This document shows positions 52,388 to 61,282 of a stretch of DNA of 64,000 bases, piece after piece. This stretch comes from CAXMNX01 sp964194845 (GTDB taxonomy: Bacteria > Pseudomonadota > Alphaproteobacteria > Rhodobacterales > Rhodobacteraceae), in the NCBI GenBank assembly GCA_964194845.1, contig CAXMNX010000025.1, positions 1 through 64,000 of the forward strand. The letters run 5' to 3'. A program made the position numbers and the translations under genes. The notes beneath the pieces were generated by a model. That model worked only from the letters and a program-made list of their open reading frames with translations, was not told the DNA's origin and did not search any database. Numbering within the stretch: the stretch's first letter is position 1; every line of letters starts with the position of its first letter.

Positions 52388-53132
52388 GGCATTTGCTGCG
52401 GCCCTGGCAACACCGGGGCTTTGGTTTCTCGGTGTCGGCGCATGTCTTGCCGGCATCGTGCGTGGCTTCACCGGGTTCGGAACCGCGTTGGTTTACCTGC
52501 CGGTCGCGGCGCAAGTGCTTGGACCGTTTGAGGCCTTGACGACATTGATCGTCAAAGACCTTGTCGCACCCTTAATCCATGTTCCGCGCGCCCTTCGCGA
52601 CGGGCATCCGGGCGATGTGATGCGGCTGGCCTTGGGTGCGTTGTTTGCAGTTCCCCTTGGCGTCTGGATATTGTCACTGGTCGATCCCAGCATCTTTCGC
52701 TGGGGCGTCTCAATTGTCGCCTTAACGTTGCTTTTGATTTTGATCATGGGCGTGCGATATCGCGGCACGCTGACGAAACCCCTGATCTATGCAACCGGCG
52801 GGGCGGGCGGATTTCTGGCAGGCTGCGTCGGGCTTCCAGGCCCGCCGATCATCTTGCTTTACATGGCGTCGTCGTTCCCGGCTCAGGTGATCCGCGCCAA
52901 TACGACGCTCTACCTCATCCTTGCCGATGTCATCCTGCTGGCGGTCCTGTGGTTCGGCGGCTTTCTGGTCATTTCCGCCCTTGCAATCGGGGTCCTGATG
53001 ATTGCCCCATATTTACTCGGAAACTGGGCGGGCGCGCGTCTCTTTAGCCCTGAGGCCGAGCGTCAATACCGAATTGTCGCCTATGCGATCATCGCAGGAT
53101 CGGCCATACTCGGCCTGCCGGTCTGGGACTGA
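52380..53132 (+). CDS. TauE/SafE family transporter
   Basis: A 250-aa membrane protein of the sulfite exporter TauE/SafE family. Eight or so hydrophobic segments are visible. The family signature is GIVRGFTGFGTALVYLPVAA (about 22-41) in the first half and GGAGGFLAGCVGLPGPPIIL (about 140-159) in the second, the internal duplication typical of the family. Members export sulfite or organosulfur compounds; the substrate is not visible. It starts in the last codons of secF (8-nt overlap). A lone membrane carrier between Sec and Mth938 genes. Confidence 0.9.
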   Translation: MPEAFAAALATPGLWFLGVGACLAGIVRGFTGFGTALVYLPVAAQVLGPFEALTTLIVKDLVAPLIHVPRALRDGHPGDVMRLALGALFAVPLGVWILSLVDPSIFRWGVSIVALTLLLILIMGVRYRGTLTKPLIYATGGAGGFLAGCVGLPGPPIILLYMASSFPAQVIRANTTLYLILADVILLAVLWFGGFLVISALAIGVLMIAPYLLGNWAGARLFSPEAERQYRIVAYAIIAGSAILGLPVWD

Positions 53133-53140
53133 GAGGGGAT

Positions 53141-53497
53141 ATGCGCCTGAACGAATTGACATTTACGGATGCGTTGCCCGTTGAAGGCTATGGTGCCGGA
53201 TATTTTCGTTTTGGCGGAAAGGCGCACGAAGCGCCGTTGGTGGTATTGCCGACCGGCGTGACGTCATGGGCGGGTTTTGAGGATTTGGATCCGTTGCTTG
53301 CGGCCACCGATGCGATCGACCTGTTGATCGTCGGCACGGGCAGCGAAATTTCGCAAATCCCCGACGCATTCCGCGCCGCACTGGACGCCGCCGGGATTGG
53401 GGTAGAGTTCATGGCAAGCGCGCAGGCCTGCCGGACCTATAACGTGCTTTTGGGCGAAGGCCGGCGCGTCGGACTGGCGGCGTTCCCTATCTCATAA
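53141..53497 (+). CDS. Mth938-like domain protein
   Basis: A 118-aa soluble protein of the MTH938/NDUFAF3 family. The pattern LPTGVTSWAGFEDLDPL (about 46-62), IVGTGSEISQIPD and VEFMASAQACRTYNVLLGEG (about 88-107) identifies it. The eukaryotic relative NDUFAF3 is a complex I assembly factor; the bacterial role is unproven. AGGGGAT precedes the ATG 8 bp after the TauE gene. Conserved next to secDF in Rhodobacterales, in my recollection. Confidence 0.9.
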   Translation: MRLNELTFTDALPVEGYGAGYFRFGGKAHEAPLVVLPTGVTSWAGFEDLDPLLAATDAIDLLIVGTGSEISQIPDAFRAALDAAGIGVEFMASAQACRTYNVLLGEGRRVGLAAFPIS

Positions 53498-53568
53498 CTG
53501 TCGTAGCGTTTGACCAATTGCCGGAAAACCGCTTGCGACAGCGAGGCATAGCGGCGAACAGTGCCGCC

Positions 53569-54192
53569 ATGACAACGGCGTTGCTCAAAGTGACAGAACT
53601 TGCGTGCAGCCGGGGCGGTTTGGCTGTCCTGGAAGGTGTTCAGCTGTCGGTCGTGGCAGGCCAGGCGCTGATCCTGCGCGGGCCAAACGGTTCCGGCAAA
53701 ACAACGCTGTTGAGAACACTTGCCGGATTGCAGGTCCCCGACAGCGGCAGAATTGACTGCGAGCTCGAAAGCATCATTTATGCCGCGCACGCCGACGGCA
53801 TCAAAGCCACGCTAACGGTGGAGGAAAATCTGCAATTCTGGGCCGATCTCTACCGCACCGGGCCCATTGACGCAGCCATTGCGGCATTTGACCTGCACGA
53901 TCTGCGAATGCGCCAGGCACGAACGTTATCCGCCGGGCAAAAACGTCGGCTAGGTCTCGCGCGGCTCTTGGTCGCCGACCGTAAAATATGGGCATTGGAC
54001 GAACCCACCGTGTCGCTGGATCAGGCATCAGTTGCTCTGTTCGCGACGACATTGAAAACCCACCTTGCGTCCGGCGGCTGTGCGGTGATCGCCACGCACA
54101 TCGAACATGGGCTAGCAGGCGAAGCGCTTGATATTGAACAGTTTCGCGCGACAGCGACGCAAAGTGGTGCCTTTGACGAGGCTTTCACATGA
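53569..54192 (+). CDS. ccmA: Haem exporter ATP-binding subunit CcmA
   Basis: ATPase of the CcmABCD complex, which releases haem-loaded CcmE for cytochrome c maturation. 207 aa. Walker A LRGPNGSGKTTLLRTLAG (about 32-49), signature LSAGQKRRLGLARLL (about 122-136), Walker B WALDEPTVSLD. The ATG at 53569 fits homologues; the frame opens at a TTG at 53518. Stop overlaps ccmB (ATGA). First gene of ccmABCDG; ccmE, F and H lie elsewhere. Confidence 0.95.
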   Translation: MTTALLKVTELACSRGGLAVLEGVQLSVVAGQALILRGPNGSGKTTLLRTLAGLQVPDSGRIDCELESIIYAAHADGIKATLTVEENLQFWADLYRTGPIDAAIAAFDLHDLRMRQARTLSAGQKRRLGLARLLVADRKIWALDEPTVSLDQASVALFATTLKTHLASGGCAVIATHIEHGLAGEALDIEQFRATATQSGAFDEAFT

Positions 54193-54845
54193 AAAGTCTG
54201 CTCGTACGCGATCTGCGCCTCGCGGTGCGTGCAGGCGGCGGGTTTGGACTGGCGCTGGCGTTCTTTCTGATTGTCACGGTTCTGGTGCCTTTCGGCGTCG
54301 GTCCAACAACGTCAACGCTGGTTCCAATTGCGCCCGGCATCCTTTGGGTCGGCGCATTGTTGGCATGCCTCCTGTCGCTGGAGCGCATTCTGGCAACAGA
54401 TTGGGAAGACGGCTCGCTGGAATTGTTGGCGACCTCGCCACTTCCTCTCGAGGCGCTGGTGGTGGTGAAGGCATTGGCGCATTGGTTGACAACGGGTCTG
54501 CCGCTCACGATTGCCGCGCCCGTATTTGCCGTGCTTTTGAACCTTCCCGGTCCCGGCTACCCTTGGCTGGTCGCGTCGCTGGCGGTCGGCACGCCAGCGC
54601 TCAGTATGATCGGCACATTCGGCGCGGCATTGACATTTGGGCTGAAGCGCGGCGGGCTGTTGCTGTCGCTGCTTGTCCTGCCGCTTTATATCCCGACGCT
54701 GATATTCGGTGCCGACACAGTTCGCCGTGGGGTCGAGGGCCTTGAACCCGGCACGCCGCTTCTGCTGCTTGCGGGTATCACGGCTGGATCGATTGCAGTG
54801 CTGCCATTTGCCGGTGCGGCAGCGCTCCGCGTCAATTTGCGCTAG
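54189..54845 (+). CDS. ccmB: Haem exporter membrane subunit CcmB
   Basis: Membrane subunit of CcmABCD, 218 aa, with six hydrophobic segments. Family motifs include GILWVGALLACLLSLERILA (about 49-68) and EDGSLELLATSPLPLEALVV (about 77-96). Works with CcmA and CcmC to load and release haem. ATGA overlap with ccmA gives close coupling; ccmC begins 55 bp later. Confidence 0.94.
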   Translation: MKSLLVRDLRLAVRAGGGFGLALAFFLIVTVLVPFGVGPTTSTLVPIAPGILWVGALLACLLSLERILATDWEDGSLELLATSPLPLEALVVVKALAHWLTTGLPLTIAAPVFAVLLNLPGPGYPWLVASLAVGTPALSMIGTFGAALTFGLKRGGLLLSLLVLPLYIPTLIFGADTVRRGVEGLEPGTPLLLLAGITAGSIAVLPFAGAAALRVNLR

Positions 54846-54900
54846 TGGCTGCACGTTGTCGTGTCTTGTGAGAGTTAAAGGCGAGGGATAACTACAACGC

Positions 54901-55629
54901 ATGTCGCTTTGGGAATACGCAAATCCACGCCGTTTTATGGCGATAACCGACCGGGTGGTTGCACCGGCATTCGGACTTGCGTTCCTTGCGTTGGCGGTGG
55001 GGTTGATCTGGGGGTTTTTCTTTACCCCGGATGATTTCCGTCAGGGTGCGACTGTCAAGATCATCTATCTGCACGTTCCATCGGCAATGATGGCGATCAA
55101 TATCTGGGTCATGATGCTTGTCACGTCCCTGGTCTGGCTGATCAGGCGACATCACGTCAGCGCTCTGGCAGCCAAGGCCGCGGCACCCGTTGGTGCTACA
55201 ATGACGCTTATCGCACTTTTGACCGGTGCAATTTGGGGTCAGCCTTTGTGGGGCACGTATTGGGTTTGGGATCCGCGCCTGACGTCGTTTCTGATCCTGT
55301 TTCTGTTTTACCTTGGCTACATCGCACTTTGGGCCTCGATCGAAGACCCCGATGCTGCTGCCGATCTGACCAGCGTGCTGTGCCTGGTCGGTTCGGTGTT
55401 TGCGCTTTTGTCGCGATACGCCGCCAATTTCTGGGCCCGGGGTTTTCACCAGGGCGCAACCCTGTCGCTGGACCGCGACGAAAACATTTCAGATGTCTTC
55501 TGGGTGCCGCTGCTGTTCTGTATTGCCGGGTTCATCCTGCTTTTTATCGCTCTGGTTCTGATGCGCACCCGAACCGAGATCCGTCGTCGCCGCGTCCACG
55601 CAATTACAATTCGCGAGCGAGCCACTTAA
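54901..55629 (+). CDS. ccmC: Haem handling protein CcmC
   Basis: Membrane protein that transfers haem to CcmE in the periplasm, 242 aa, six helices. The tryptophan-rich haem-handling motif is WGTYWVWDPRLTSFLILFLF (about 119-138), with a conserved His upstream at KIIYLHVPSAMMAINIW (about 54) and another in the later periplasmic loop. Stop codon shares one base with the ccmD start. Confidence 0.95.
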   Translation: MSLWEYANPRRFMAITDRVVAPAFGLAFLALAVGLIWGFFFTPDDFRQGATVKIIYLHVPSAMMAINIWVMMLVTSLVWLIRRHHVSALAAKAAAPVGATMTLIALLTGAIWGQPLWGTYWVWDPRLTSFLILFLFYLGYIALWASIEDPDAAADLTSVLCLVGSVFALLSRYAANFWARGFHQGATLSLDRDENISDVFWVPLLFCIAGFILLFIALVLMRTRTEIRRRRVHAITIRERAT

Positions 55630-55781
55630 TGCCGGATCTTGGGAAATACGCCGTCGAGGTTGGGCTTGCCTATGGCGTTTCACTGGCGTTGTTGGTGGGA
55701 ATTGTCTGGATAAGCTTCGTGCAATCCCGCAGTGCAAACCACGATCTGGATGCGGCCGAGGAGCGCTGGAAAAATGGCTAG
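55629..55781 (+). CDS. ccmD: Haem exporter small subunit CcmD
   Basis: A 50-aa single-helix membrane protein that holds CcmABC together and releases CcmE. Hydrophobic segment at about 11-30 (VGLAYGVSLALLVGIVWISF), charged tail (SANHDLDAAEERW). Its ATG overlaps the ccmC stop by one base, and its stop overlaps the ccmG start by 8 nt. CcmD is usually identified by position and this single helix, as here. Confidence 0.9.
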   Translation: MPDLGKYAVEVGLAYGVSLALLVGIVWISFVQSRSANHDLDAAEERWKNG

Positions 55782-56313
55782 GATTCCAATTTTGGCAGCG
55801 CTACCGCCGATCGCATTCGCCGCCATCGCCGGGCTCTTCTTTTCCGGCATGTTCCGCGATGACCCAGATGCCCTGCCTTCGATGTTTGCGGGGCAAAGTG
55901 CGCCACACGTTACGGCGGAACCGCTTGCCGGTCTGACTCCTTTCACCGACGAGGCGTTGCAGACCCCGGGTCCGAAACTGGTCAACTTCTGGGCCAGCTG
56001 GTGCAGGCCCTGCTTTCTTGAGCATCCACAACTGATGAAACTCCAGGCCGAGGGTTTGCCGGTTTACGGTGTAAACTTCAGGGACGATCCTGTCAGAGCA
56101 CTGCGTTTTCTGAATGATTTCGGCGATCCATTCGAAGGCGTTGGCACAGATAACGAGGGACGCATGGCGCTGGACTGGGGTGTCTACGGCGTTCCCGAAA
56201 CATTTGTAATCGACGGCAACGGAATGGTCATATTGCGCTACCCAGGGCCGATCACCGAAGAGGTTCTGGAACGCCGGATCCGCCCGGCGCTGAAAGAAGC
56301 CCTAGCCGAATAG
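55774..56313 (+). CDS. ccmG: Thiol:disulfide interchange protein CcmG (DsbE)
   Basis: Periplasmic thioredoxin-like reductant for apocytochrome c haem-binding cysteines, 179 aa. An N-terminal membrane anchor (about 4-24) is followed by the thioredoxin fold with active site WASWCRPCFLEHPQL (about 70-84, Cys74 and Cys77). GVYGVPETFVIDGNG (about 133-147) has the cis-proline loop typical of DsbE. The ATG at 55774 lies inside the end of ccmD; an upstream in-frame codon at 55732 lies within ccmD. Last gene of the operon. Confidence 0.94.
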   Translation: MARIPILAALPPIAFAAIAGLFFSGMFRDDPDALPSMFAGQSAPHVTAEPLAGLTPFTDEALQTPGPKLVNFWASWCRPCFLEHPQLMKLQAEGLPVYGVNFRDDPVRALRFLNDFGDPFEGVGTDNEGRMALDWGVYGVPETFVIDGNGMVILRYPGPITEEVLERRIRPALKEALAE

Positions 56314-56421
56314 CCAGATTGCCATCATCACAAGAAGTGCCGCACCTTCCAGAGGCGGAACGGTGGTTGGAATGGCCCGGGCGAAAACCCGTAGCCGATC
56401 ACTCGCGCGATCTATACTCAT
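56302..56421 (-). CDS. Possible 39-aa membrane peptide
   Basis: A short ORF downstream and opposite to ccmG, which it overlaps by 12 nt at the stop ends. The ATG has GGGGG 6-7 nt upstream. The peptide starts with a basic half (about 1-16) and ends with a hydrophobic helix (about 23-39, PLEGAALLVMMAIWLFG). The start codon lies in the first unit of the 20-bp repeat. Not matched to any family; it may be chance. Confidence 0.4.
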   Translation of the reverse strand: MSIDRASDRLRVFARAIPTTVPPLEGAALLVMMAIWLFG

Positions 56422-56666
56422 AACTAACCCCCGATACTCATTACTAACCGCCGATACTCGGACGCCGCTTTATCGCCATGATCGTGCCACTTTGCGAGGA
56501 AACAAAGCGTTTTCATGGTAGTTTGTCGTCAGTTGAATGACAATTGAGCAGTTTTCGGAAGATTGATCACGCATTCACCATTATCAACAGTGAACAGCGC
56601 GGCGCTCTGGCCCGGCGTTGGTCCATCTATTTTGGCTGACGGACCAATGACATGTGCGATTAGTGA
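56314..56666. other. Convergent gap between ccmG and acnA
   Basis: About 350 bp without a certain gene. It holds the 39-aa ORF and the 20-bp repeats. The rest (56461-56666) is AT-richer, with no clear terminator or RNA gene that I can see. Confidence 0.55.
56414..56460. repeat. 20-bp tandem repeat, about 2.4 copies
   Basis: Units ATACTCATAACTAACCCCCG (56414-56433) and ATACTCATTACTAACCGCCG (56434-56453) differ at two bases, and a partial third unit follows (56454-56460). The period of 20 bp is about two helix turns, so the repeats would face one side of the DNA. It sits in a convergent region, upstream of the possible 39-aa ORF. Confidence 0.75.
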
Positions 56667-59357
56667 TCAGGCGGCGCTGGCCAGATCCCGCAGCACATAG
56701 TGCAGCACGCCGCCATGTTCGATGTATTCTTTCTCGATCGCGGTATCTATCCGGCACTTAAGTTCGATGTCTTTCTTCGAACCGTCAGAAAATTGGATCG
56801 AACAGGGAACCATGCTCAGCGGTTTCAGGTCACCTTCAAGACCGGTGACGGATATTACTTCGTCGCCCCTAAGCCCCAGCGACTTGCGGCTGTCGCCGGC
56901 CGTGAACTCGAACGGAATGACGCCCATTCCAACCAGATTAGAACGGTGAATGCGTTCAAAGCTTTCGGCGATAACCGCCTTGACGCCCAACAAAGCCGTG
57001 CCTTTCGCTGCCCAGTCACGGCTTGAACCGGCGCCATATTGCTCGCCGCCGAACACCACCAATGGCACGCCCGCCTTCTGATAGGCCATCGCGGCCCCGT
57101 AGATGGAAGTCTGCTGCCCATCGGGGCCCAGCGAATATCCACCCTCGACACCATCCAGCATCTCGTTTCGCACGCGAATGTTTGCGAATGTGCCACGCAT
57201 CATCACTTCGTGGTTCCCACGACGCGAGCCATATGAATTAAACTCGCGCGGCGCGACCTGGCGGTCGGTCAGGTAACGGCCGGCGGGGGTTGTTTCCTTG
57301 AAAGAACCGGCGGGCGAAATGTGATCGGTTGTGACCATGTCGCCCAGGATCGCCAACACCCGTGCATCGACCACATTGGTGATGACGCCCGGTTCCTTGT
57401 CCATATCGCGGAAATAAGGCGGGTTCTGAACATAGGTCGATGCCGCCGGCCAGTCGTAAGTTTCGCTGTCGGTCGTCTCGACCGCGAGCCATTTTTCGTC
57501 GCCCTTGAAGACATCGGCGTATTTCGACTGGAACGCCTCGCGGGTCACGGTTGCCTGCACAAGCTCCGCGATTTCATGCTGCGACGGCCAGATGTCTTTC
57601 AGATAGACGTCGTTGCCGTCAGTGTCCTGCCCGATCGGCTCGGATGTCAGGTCGATGTCCATGGTCCCGGCCAATGCATAGGCGACAACCAGCGGTGGCG
57701 ACGCCAGGTAGTTTGCCCGGACATCCGGGCTGATGCGACCTTCGAAGTTGCGGTTGCCCGAAAGAACGGCGGCTGCCACCAGATCTCCCTCGGCAATCGC
57801 CTTGGAAAGCTCTGGCTGGATCGGTCCGGAATTGCCGATGCAGGTGGTGCAGCCGTAGCCCACTAGGTTGAAACCGATTGCATCTAAATCTTCCTGCAAC
57901 TCTGCGGCCTCAAGATATGCCGACACAACCTGCGATCCCGGCGCCAGCGACGTCTTTACCCAGGGTTTGCGGTTCAGCCCAAGTGCACGGGCCTTTCGGG
58001 CGACAAGCCCCGCGCCGATCATCACATATGGGTTGGATGTGTTGGTGCAGGACGTAATCGACGCAATCACCACCTTGCCTGACGCCATCGGATAATCTTC
58101 GCCGTCGACCGCGACTTTCTTGTCCATCGGGCGCTTGAACGTCTCGGACATTTCCCGCGTGAACGCCTGCTTGGCATCCGTCAGGGCGACAAAATCCTGC
58201 GGGCGTTTCGGCCCTGATATCGCGGGCACGATCGTGCCCATATCCAGGTGCAGCGTGTCGGAATAGATCGGGTTGTAATCGGCGCTGCGCCAAAGCCCGT
58301 TTTCCTTCGCGTAAGCTTCGACCAAGGCGACCCGTGCCTCGTCGCGCCCGGTCTGGCGCATATAGCGAAGCGTTTCGTCGTCCACCGGAAAAAATCCGCA
58401 CGTCGCCCCGTATTCGGGGGCCATATTGGCGATGGTTGCTCTGTCAGCCAGCGGCAGGCGATCCAGGCCACGGCCAAAAAACTCGACAAATTTGCCCACA
58501 ACACCTTTTTCGCGCAGCATCTGAACCACCTTCAAGACAAGGTCGGTTCCGGTGGTTCCTTCAAGCATCGCGCCAGTCAGTTCAAACCCCACGACCTCGG
58601 GGATCAGCATCGAGATCGGCTGACCAAGCATCGCGGCTTCCGCCTCGATTCCGCCGACGCCCCATCCCAGAACCGCCAGACCATTGACCATCGTCGTATG
58701 GCTGTCTGTCCCGACCAGCGTGTCGGGATAGGCAACCGTTTCGCCGTTCTGATCCGTGTCGGTCCACACGGTTTGGGCCAGGTATTCGAGGTTCACCTGG
58801 TGGCAAATGCCGGTGCCCGGCGGCACCACGCGAAAATTGTTAAATGCGGACTGGCCCCACTTCAGAAAGGTATAACGTTCCAGGTTCCGCTCGTATTCGC
58901 GGTCAACGTTCATCTGAAAGGCGCGCGGGTTGCCGAACTCGTCGATCATCACCGAATGGTCGATGACCAGATCGACAGGGTTCAGCGGATTGATCATCTG
59001 GGCGTCGCCGCCCAACGCCACGATGCCATCGCGCATCGCCGCAAGGTCGACCACCGCTGGCACACCGGTGAAATCCTGCATCAGGACGCGCGCCGGTCGA
59101 TAGGCAATCTCGCGCGGGTTCTTGCCGCCCTGATCGGCCCAGTCGGAAAATGCCCCGATATCATCGACATCAACCGTTTTTCCATCTTCAAACCGAAGCA
59201 TATTTTCAAGAACGACCTTCAAAGCGGCGGGCAGGCGGGCGAAATTGCCCAGGCCAGCAGCTTCGGCGGCAGCTATCGAATAGTAGGCAACTGACTGGTC
59301 CCCGACCGTCAGCACGCGCCTGATTTTCGAGGAATCATGACCAACGGTTATGGGCAT
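56667..59357 (-). CDS. acnA: Aconitate hydratase AcnA
   Basis: Fe-S enzyme of the citric acid cycle that isomerises citrate to isocitrate, 896 aa, as for AcnA. The 4Fe-4S cluster cysteines are in VIASITSCTNTSNPYVMIGA (about 424-443) and GYGCTTCIGNSGPI (about 493-506). The swivel domain carries VVFGGEQYGAGSSRDWAAKG near 765. The ATG at 59357 (MPITVGHDSSKIRR) is the conserved start, and the frame runs upstream to 59462 without a homologous part. Divergent from the DUF1223 gene with 215 bp between; no control site clearly seen. Confidence 0.97.
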   Translation of the reverse strand: MPITVGHDSSKIRRVLTVGDQSVAYYSIAAAEAAGLGNFARLPAALKVVLENMLRFEDGKTVDVDDIGAFSDWADQGGKNPREIAYRPARVLMQDFTGVPAVVDLAAMRDGIVALGGDAQMINPLNPVDLVIDHSVMIDEFGNPRAFQMNVDREYERNLERYTFLKWGQSAFNNFRVVPPGTGICHQVNLEYLAQTVWTDTDQNGETVAYPDTLVGTDSHTTMVNGLAVLGWGVGGIEAEAAMLGQPISMLIPEVVGFELTGAMLEGTTGTDLVLKVVQMLREKGVVGKFVEFFGRGLDRLPLADRATIANMAPEYGATCGFFPVDDETLRYMRQTGRDEARVALVEAYAKENGLWRSADYNPIYSDTLHLDMGTIVPAISGPKRPQDFVALTDAKQAFTREMSETFKRPMDKKVAVDGEDYPMASGKVVIASITSCTNTSNPYVMIGAGLVARKARALGLNRKPWVKTSLAPGSQVVSAYLEAAELQEDLDAIGFNLVGYGCTTCIGNSGPIQPELSKAIAEGDLVAAAVLSGNRNFEGRISPDVRANYLASPPLVVAYALAGTMDIDLTSEPIGQDTDGNDVYLKDIWPSQHEIAELVQATVTREAFQSKYADVFKGDEKWLAVETTDSETYDWPAASTYVQNPPYFRDMDKEPGVITNVVDARVLAILGDMVTTDHISPAGSFKETTPAGRYLTDRQVAPREFNSYGSRRGNHEVMMRGTFANIRVRNEMLDGVEGGYSLGPDGQQTSIYGAAMAYQKAGVPLVVFGGEQYGAGSSRDWAAKGTALLGVKAVIAESFERIHRSNLVGMGVIPFEFTAGDSRKSLGLRGDEVISVTGLEGDLKPLSMVPCSIQFSDGSKKDIELKCRIDTAIEKEYIEHGGVLHYVLRDLASAA

Positions 59358-59571
59358 TTTGGCGGCTCCGATTCTGATTGTTTTGCGGTGTTGCGCCGGA
59401 CTTACTCTCTTGTTTGCGGCTTTCCAAGGGGGTGGCGCAATTATTTGTATACCATTGCACACAATGAAAATCGAAACTTTCCTGTAACGTGCTCTCGCAA
59501 AACCTTGATTGGCGTCAGAACCCAGGTTGCAGTAGGCAGGTGATCGGGATCAGGCGTGATGGATTGAAGCG

Positions 59572-60270
59572 ATGACGCGAGTATATCTTTGGATTGTGGC
59601 GCTATGGACGTCGCTGGCCGGCTGGGCGATGGCGGAGGGTCCGGTGGTTGTTGAGCTATTCACATCGCAAGGGTGTTCGTCCTGTCCGCCAGCCGACGCA
59701 ATCTTGGCGGAAATATCCAAGCGCGACGACATCATCGCGCTGGCACTTCACGTCGACTATTGGGATTACATCGGCTGGAAAGATGAATTTGCGGACCCCG
59801 AGCACACGGTCCGTCAACGCGGGTATTCGCGCGCATCGGGCCATCGGTCGATCTACACACCGCAAATGATTGTTGGGGGAAAAGACAATGTGATCGGCAG
59901 CAAGCCGATGAAGCTGGCCGAGATTATCGAAAATCACCGTAAACTACCGCTGGCCGCAAAGGTCGCGCTCGAGCGCAATTCGGGCCGCGTAACCATTCGC
60001 GTTTCGGCCACCGACCGCCTTACAGGCGGCGGCGCCGTGGTTCAGCTTGTGACGTTTACGCCGCATGAAAAGGTCAGTATCCACCGCGGCGAAAACGCGG
60101 GCCGCACAATAAATTACTACAATATCGTCCGAGAGCTTGTTGAAATTGGGCGCTGGGATGGCCGTGGGGTATTTCGCGCAACTGTGCGCGTTCCCGAGGA
60201 TATTTCGGTGGCCGTCCTTGTGCAGCAGCGAAACCATGGTCCGATTCTTGGGGCCGCGCAGCTGCGATAA
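59572..60270 (+). CDS. DUF1223 domain protein (secreted, thioredoxin-like)
   Basis: A 232-aa protein with a signal peptide (about 1-20, ending WAMA-E). The DUF1223 core begins VELFTSQGCSSCPPADAILA (about 25-44) with a Cys-Ser-Ser-Cys pair, as in a thioredoxin fold. YTPQMIVGGKDNVIGS follows (about 95-110). Probably a periplasmic redox protein; function unknown. Separate promoter; convergent with the ArsR-type gene 18 bp away. Confidence 0.88.
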   Translation: MTRVYLWIVALWTSLAGWAMAEGPVVVELFTSQGCSSCPPADAILAEISKRDDIIALALHVDYWDYIGWKDEFADPEHTVRQRGYSRASGHRSIYTPQMIVGGKDNVIGSKPMKLAEIIENHRKLPLAAKVALERNSGRVTIRVSATDRLTGGGAVVQLVTFTPHEKVSIHRGENAGRTINYYNIVRELVEIGRWDGRGVFRATVRVPEDISVAVLVQQRNHGPILGAAQLR

Positions 60271-60288
60271 GCTGCAACCGCTGGCAAC

Positions 60289-60981
60289 TCAGGTGGTGTC
60301 GGCGCGCAGATTTAATCCCAGATCACTACGAAATCCGGCGTAGCCCTTCGGCGTAATCTCAACCGTGCCGCTTCCACGCCGCGTCCGCACCCAATCCATG
60401 CGCTTGCAGGCCGAAAGGATCGACGCGCCAACGGCGCCGCCGATGTGGTGGCTATTTTCCGTCCAGTCCCGGCAGAGAACGGCGACGTTGCGGGGCGCCG
60501 TGACTATCGCCGCCACGTCAGCACCACGTGCCGCGAGCCATTTCTGGCCGTCGGCGGTCAGTCTTACACCTTTGCGGGTGTGGGAAAGCAGGTCCGCCTC
60601 GAACATTGCATCGGTGATGCCGCAGCCCAGACGTCCGGCCAGATGATCAAAGCACAATCGCGAATGCACTATCCCGGGCGGTGCAACTTCATGACTGCCA
60701 CCAAATTTTTGCGCCAGCGCCTCAAGACCGTCAAGGATATCGAACAAATCAGGGGCCGCGATCCGAAAATATTTGTGTCGCCCGCTTTTTTTCTGCTTAA
60801 GCAGGCCCGTGATGGTAAGCCGTGCCAGGTGCTCGCTGGCGGTACTGGGTGCAACGTTTCCGACATTAGCCAGATCGCTGGAACTAAGCTGGCCATCCTG
60901 CCTCAATGACATGACCATGCTGATCCGCACCGGATCGCCAAGTGCCGACGCAATTTCGGCCAGTTTGAGCGAACTTATCAT
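60289..60981 (-). CDS. ArsR/SmtB-type transcriptional regulator
   Basis: A 230-aa DNA-binding protein. An N-terminal winged helix (about 5-80) has LAEIASALGDPVRISMVMSL and the recognition helix in STASEHLARLTITGLLKQKK. The C-terminal part (about 100-230) is an extra domain, longer than in simple ArsR proteins (about 100 aa), with cysteines in HSRLCFDHLAGRLGCGITDA and SILSACKRMDW that might bind a metal or small molecule. A palindrome sits 2 bp before the ATG, consistent with autoregulation and a leaderless or short-leader mRNA. No clear Shine-Dalgarno site. Confidence 0.85.
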   Translation of the reverse strand: MISSLKLAEIASALGDPVRISMVMSLRQDGQLSSSDLANVGNVAPSTASEHLARLTITGLLKQKKSGRHKYFRIAAPDLFDILDGLEALAQKFGGSHEVAPPGIVHSRLCFDHLAGRLGCGITDAMFEADLLSHTRKGVRLTADGQKWLAARGADVAAIVTAPRNVAVLCRDWTENSHHIGGAVGASILSACKRMDWVRTRRGSGTVEITPKGYAGFRSDLGLNLRADTT

Positions 60982-60983
60982 AG

Positions 60984-60999
60984 TTCGGTATTAACCGAA
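60984..60999. promoter_or_regulatory. Palindrome at the ArsR-type start
   Basis: TTCGGTATTAACCGAA: 6-bp arms TTCGGT/ACCGAA around ATTA. It touches the ArsR start and lies 59 bp before the divergent 74-codon ORF. A second TTCGCTAATAC-like half-site follows on the minus strand. Likely operator for the regulator itself. Confidence 0.55.
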
Positions 61000-61057
61000 G
61001 TATTAGCGAAAGAAAACCTTTAACTTCAAACCATAAATCGAAATGATAGGAACTAAA

Positions 61058-61282
61058 ATGTGGTTTTCAGATATCGACATACGCCTGCAATACCCAGGAC
61101 TTGGCGACGTTCAGACAACGCTCGCGCCAAGGCGCGCAGACGTCATCCGCCGCCAGATGATCGAAGACAAACAACTTCATGACGCGCTTGGGCATCGCAG
61201 GATCGGCACTTCGTTGATCGAAAGTGTCATTCGTCATCTACGACAAGGGTTATTTCACCGGCACCTTCAAGCTCGCGAATGA
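61058..61282 (+). CDS. Possible 74-aa protein divergent from the ArsR-type gene
   Basis: ATG at 61058 has TAGGA at about 8 nt. The first 50 residues look real (MWFSDIDIRLQYPGL, then basic RRADVIRRQMIEDKQL, recalling small DUF1127-like proteins). The end overlaps the fliG-like gene on the other strand by 56 nt, which is unusual. It may be a truncated gene that has run into fliG, or a small regulated protein of the ArsR-type regulator. Family not recognised. Confidence 0.4.
   Translation: MWFSDIDIRLQYPGLGDVQTTLAPRRADVIRRQMIEDKQLHDALGHRRIGTSLIESVIRHLRQGLFHRHLQARE

Noticed and set aside
58248..59294. 348-codon frame opposite to acnA
   Set aside because: Shadow of acnA caused by GC-rich third positions; no domain and no ribosome binding site.
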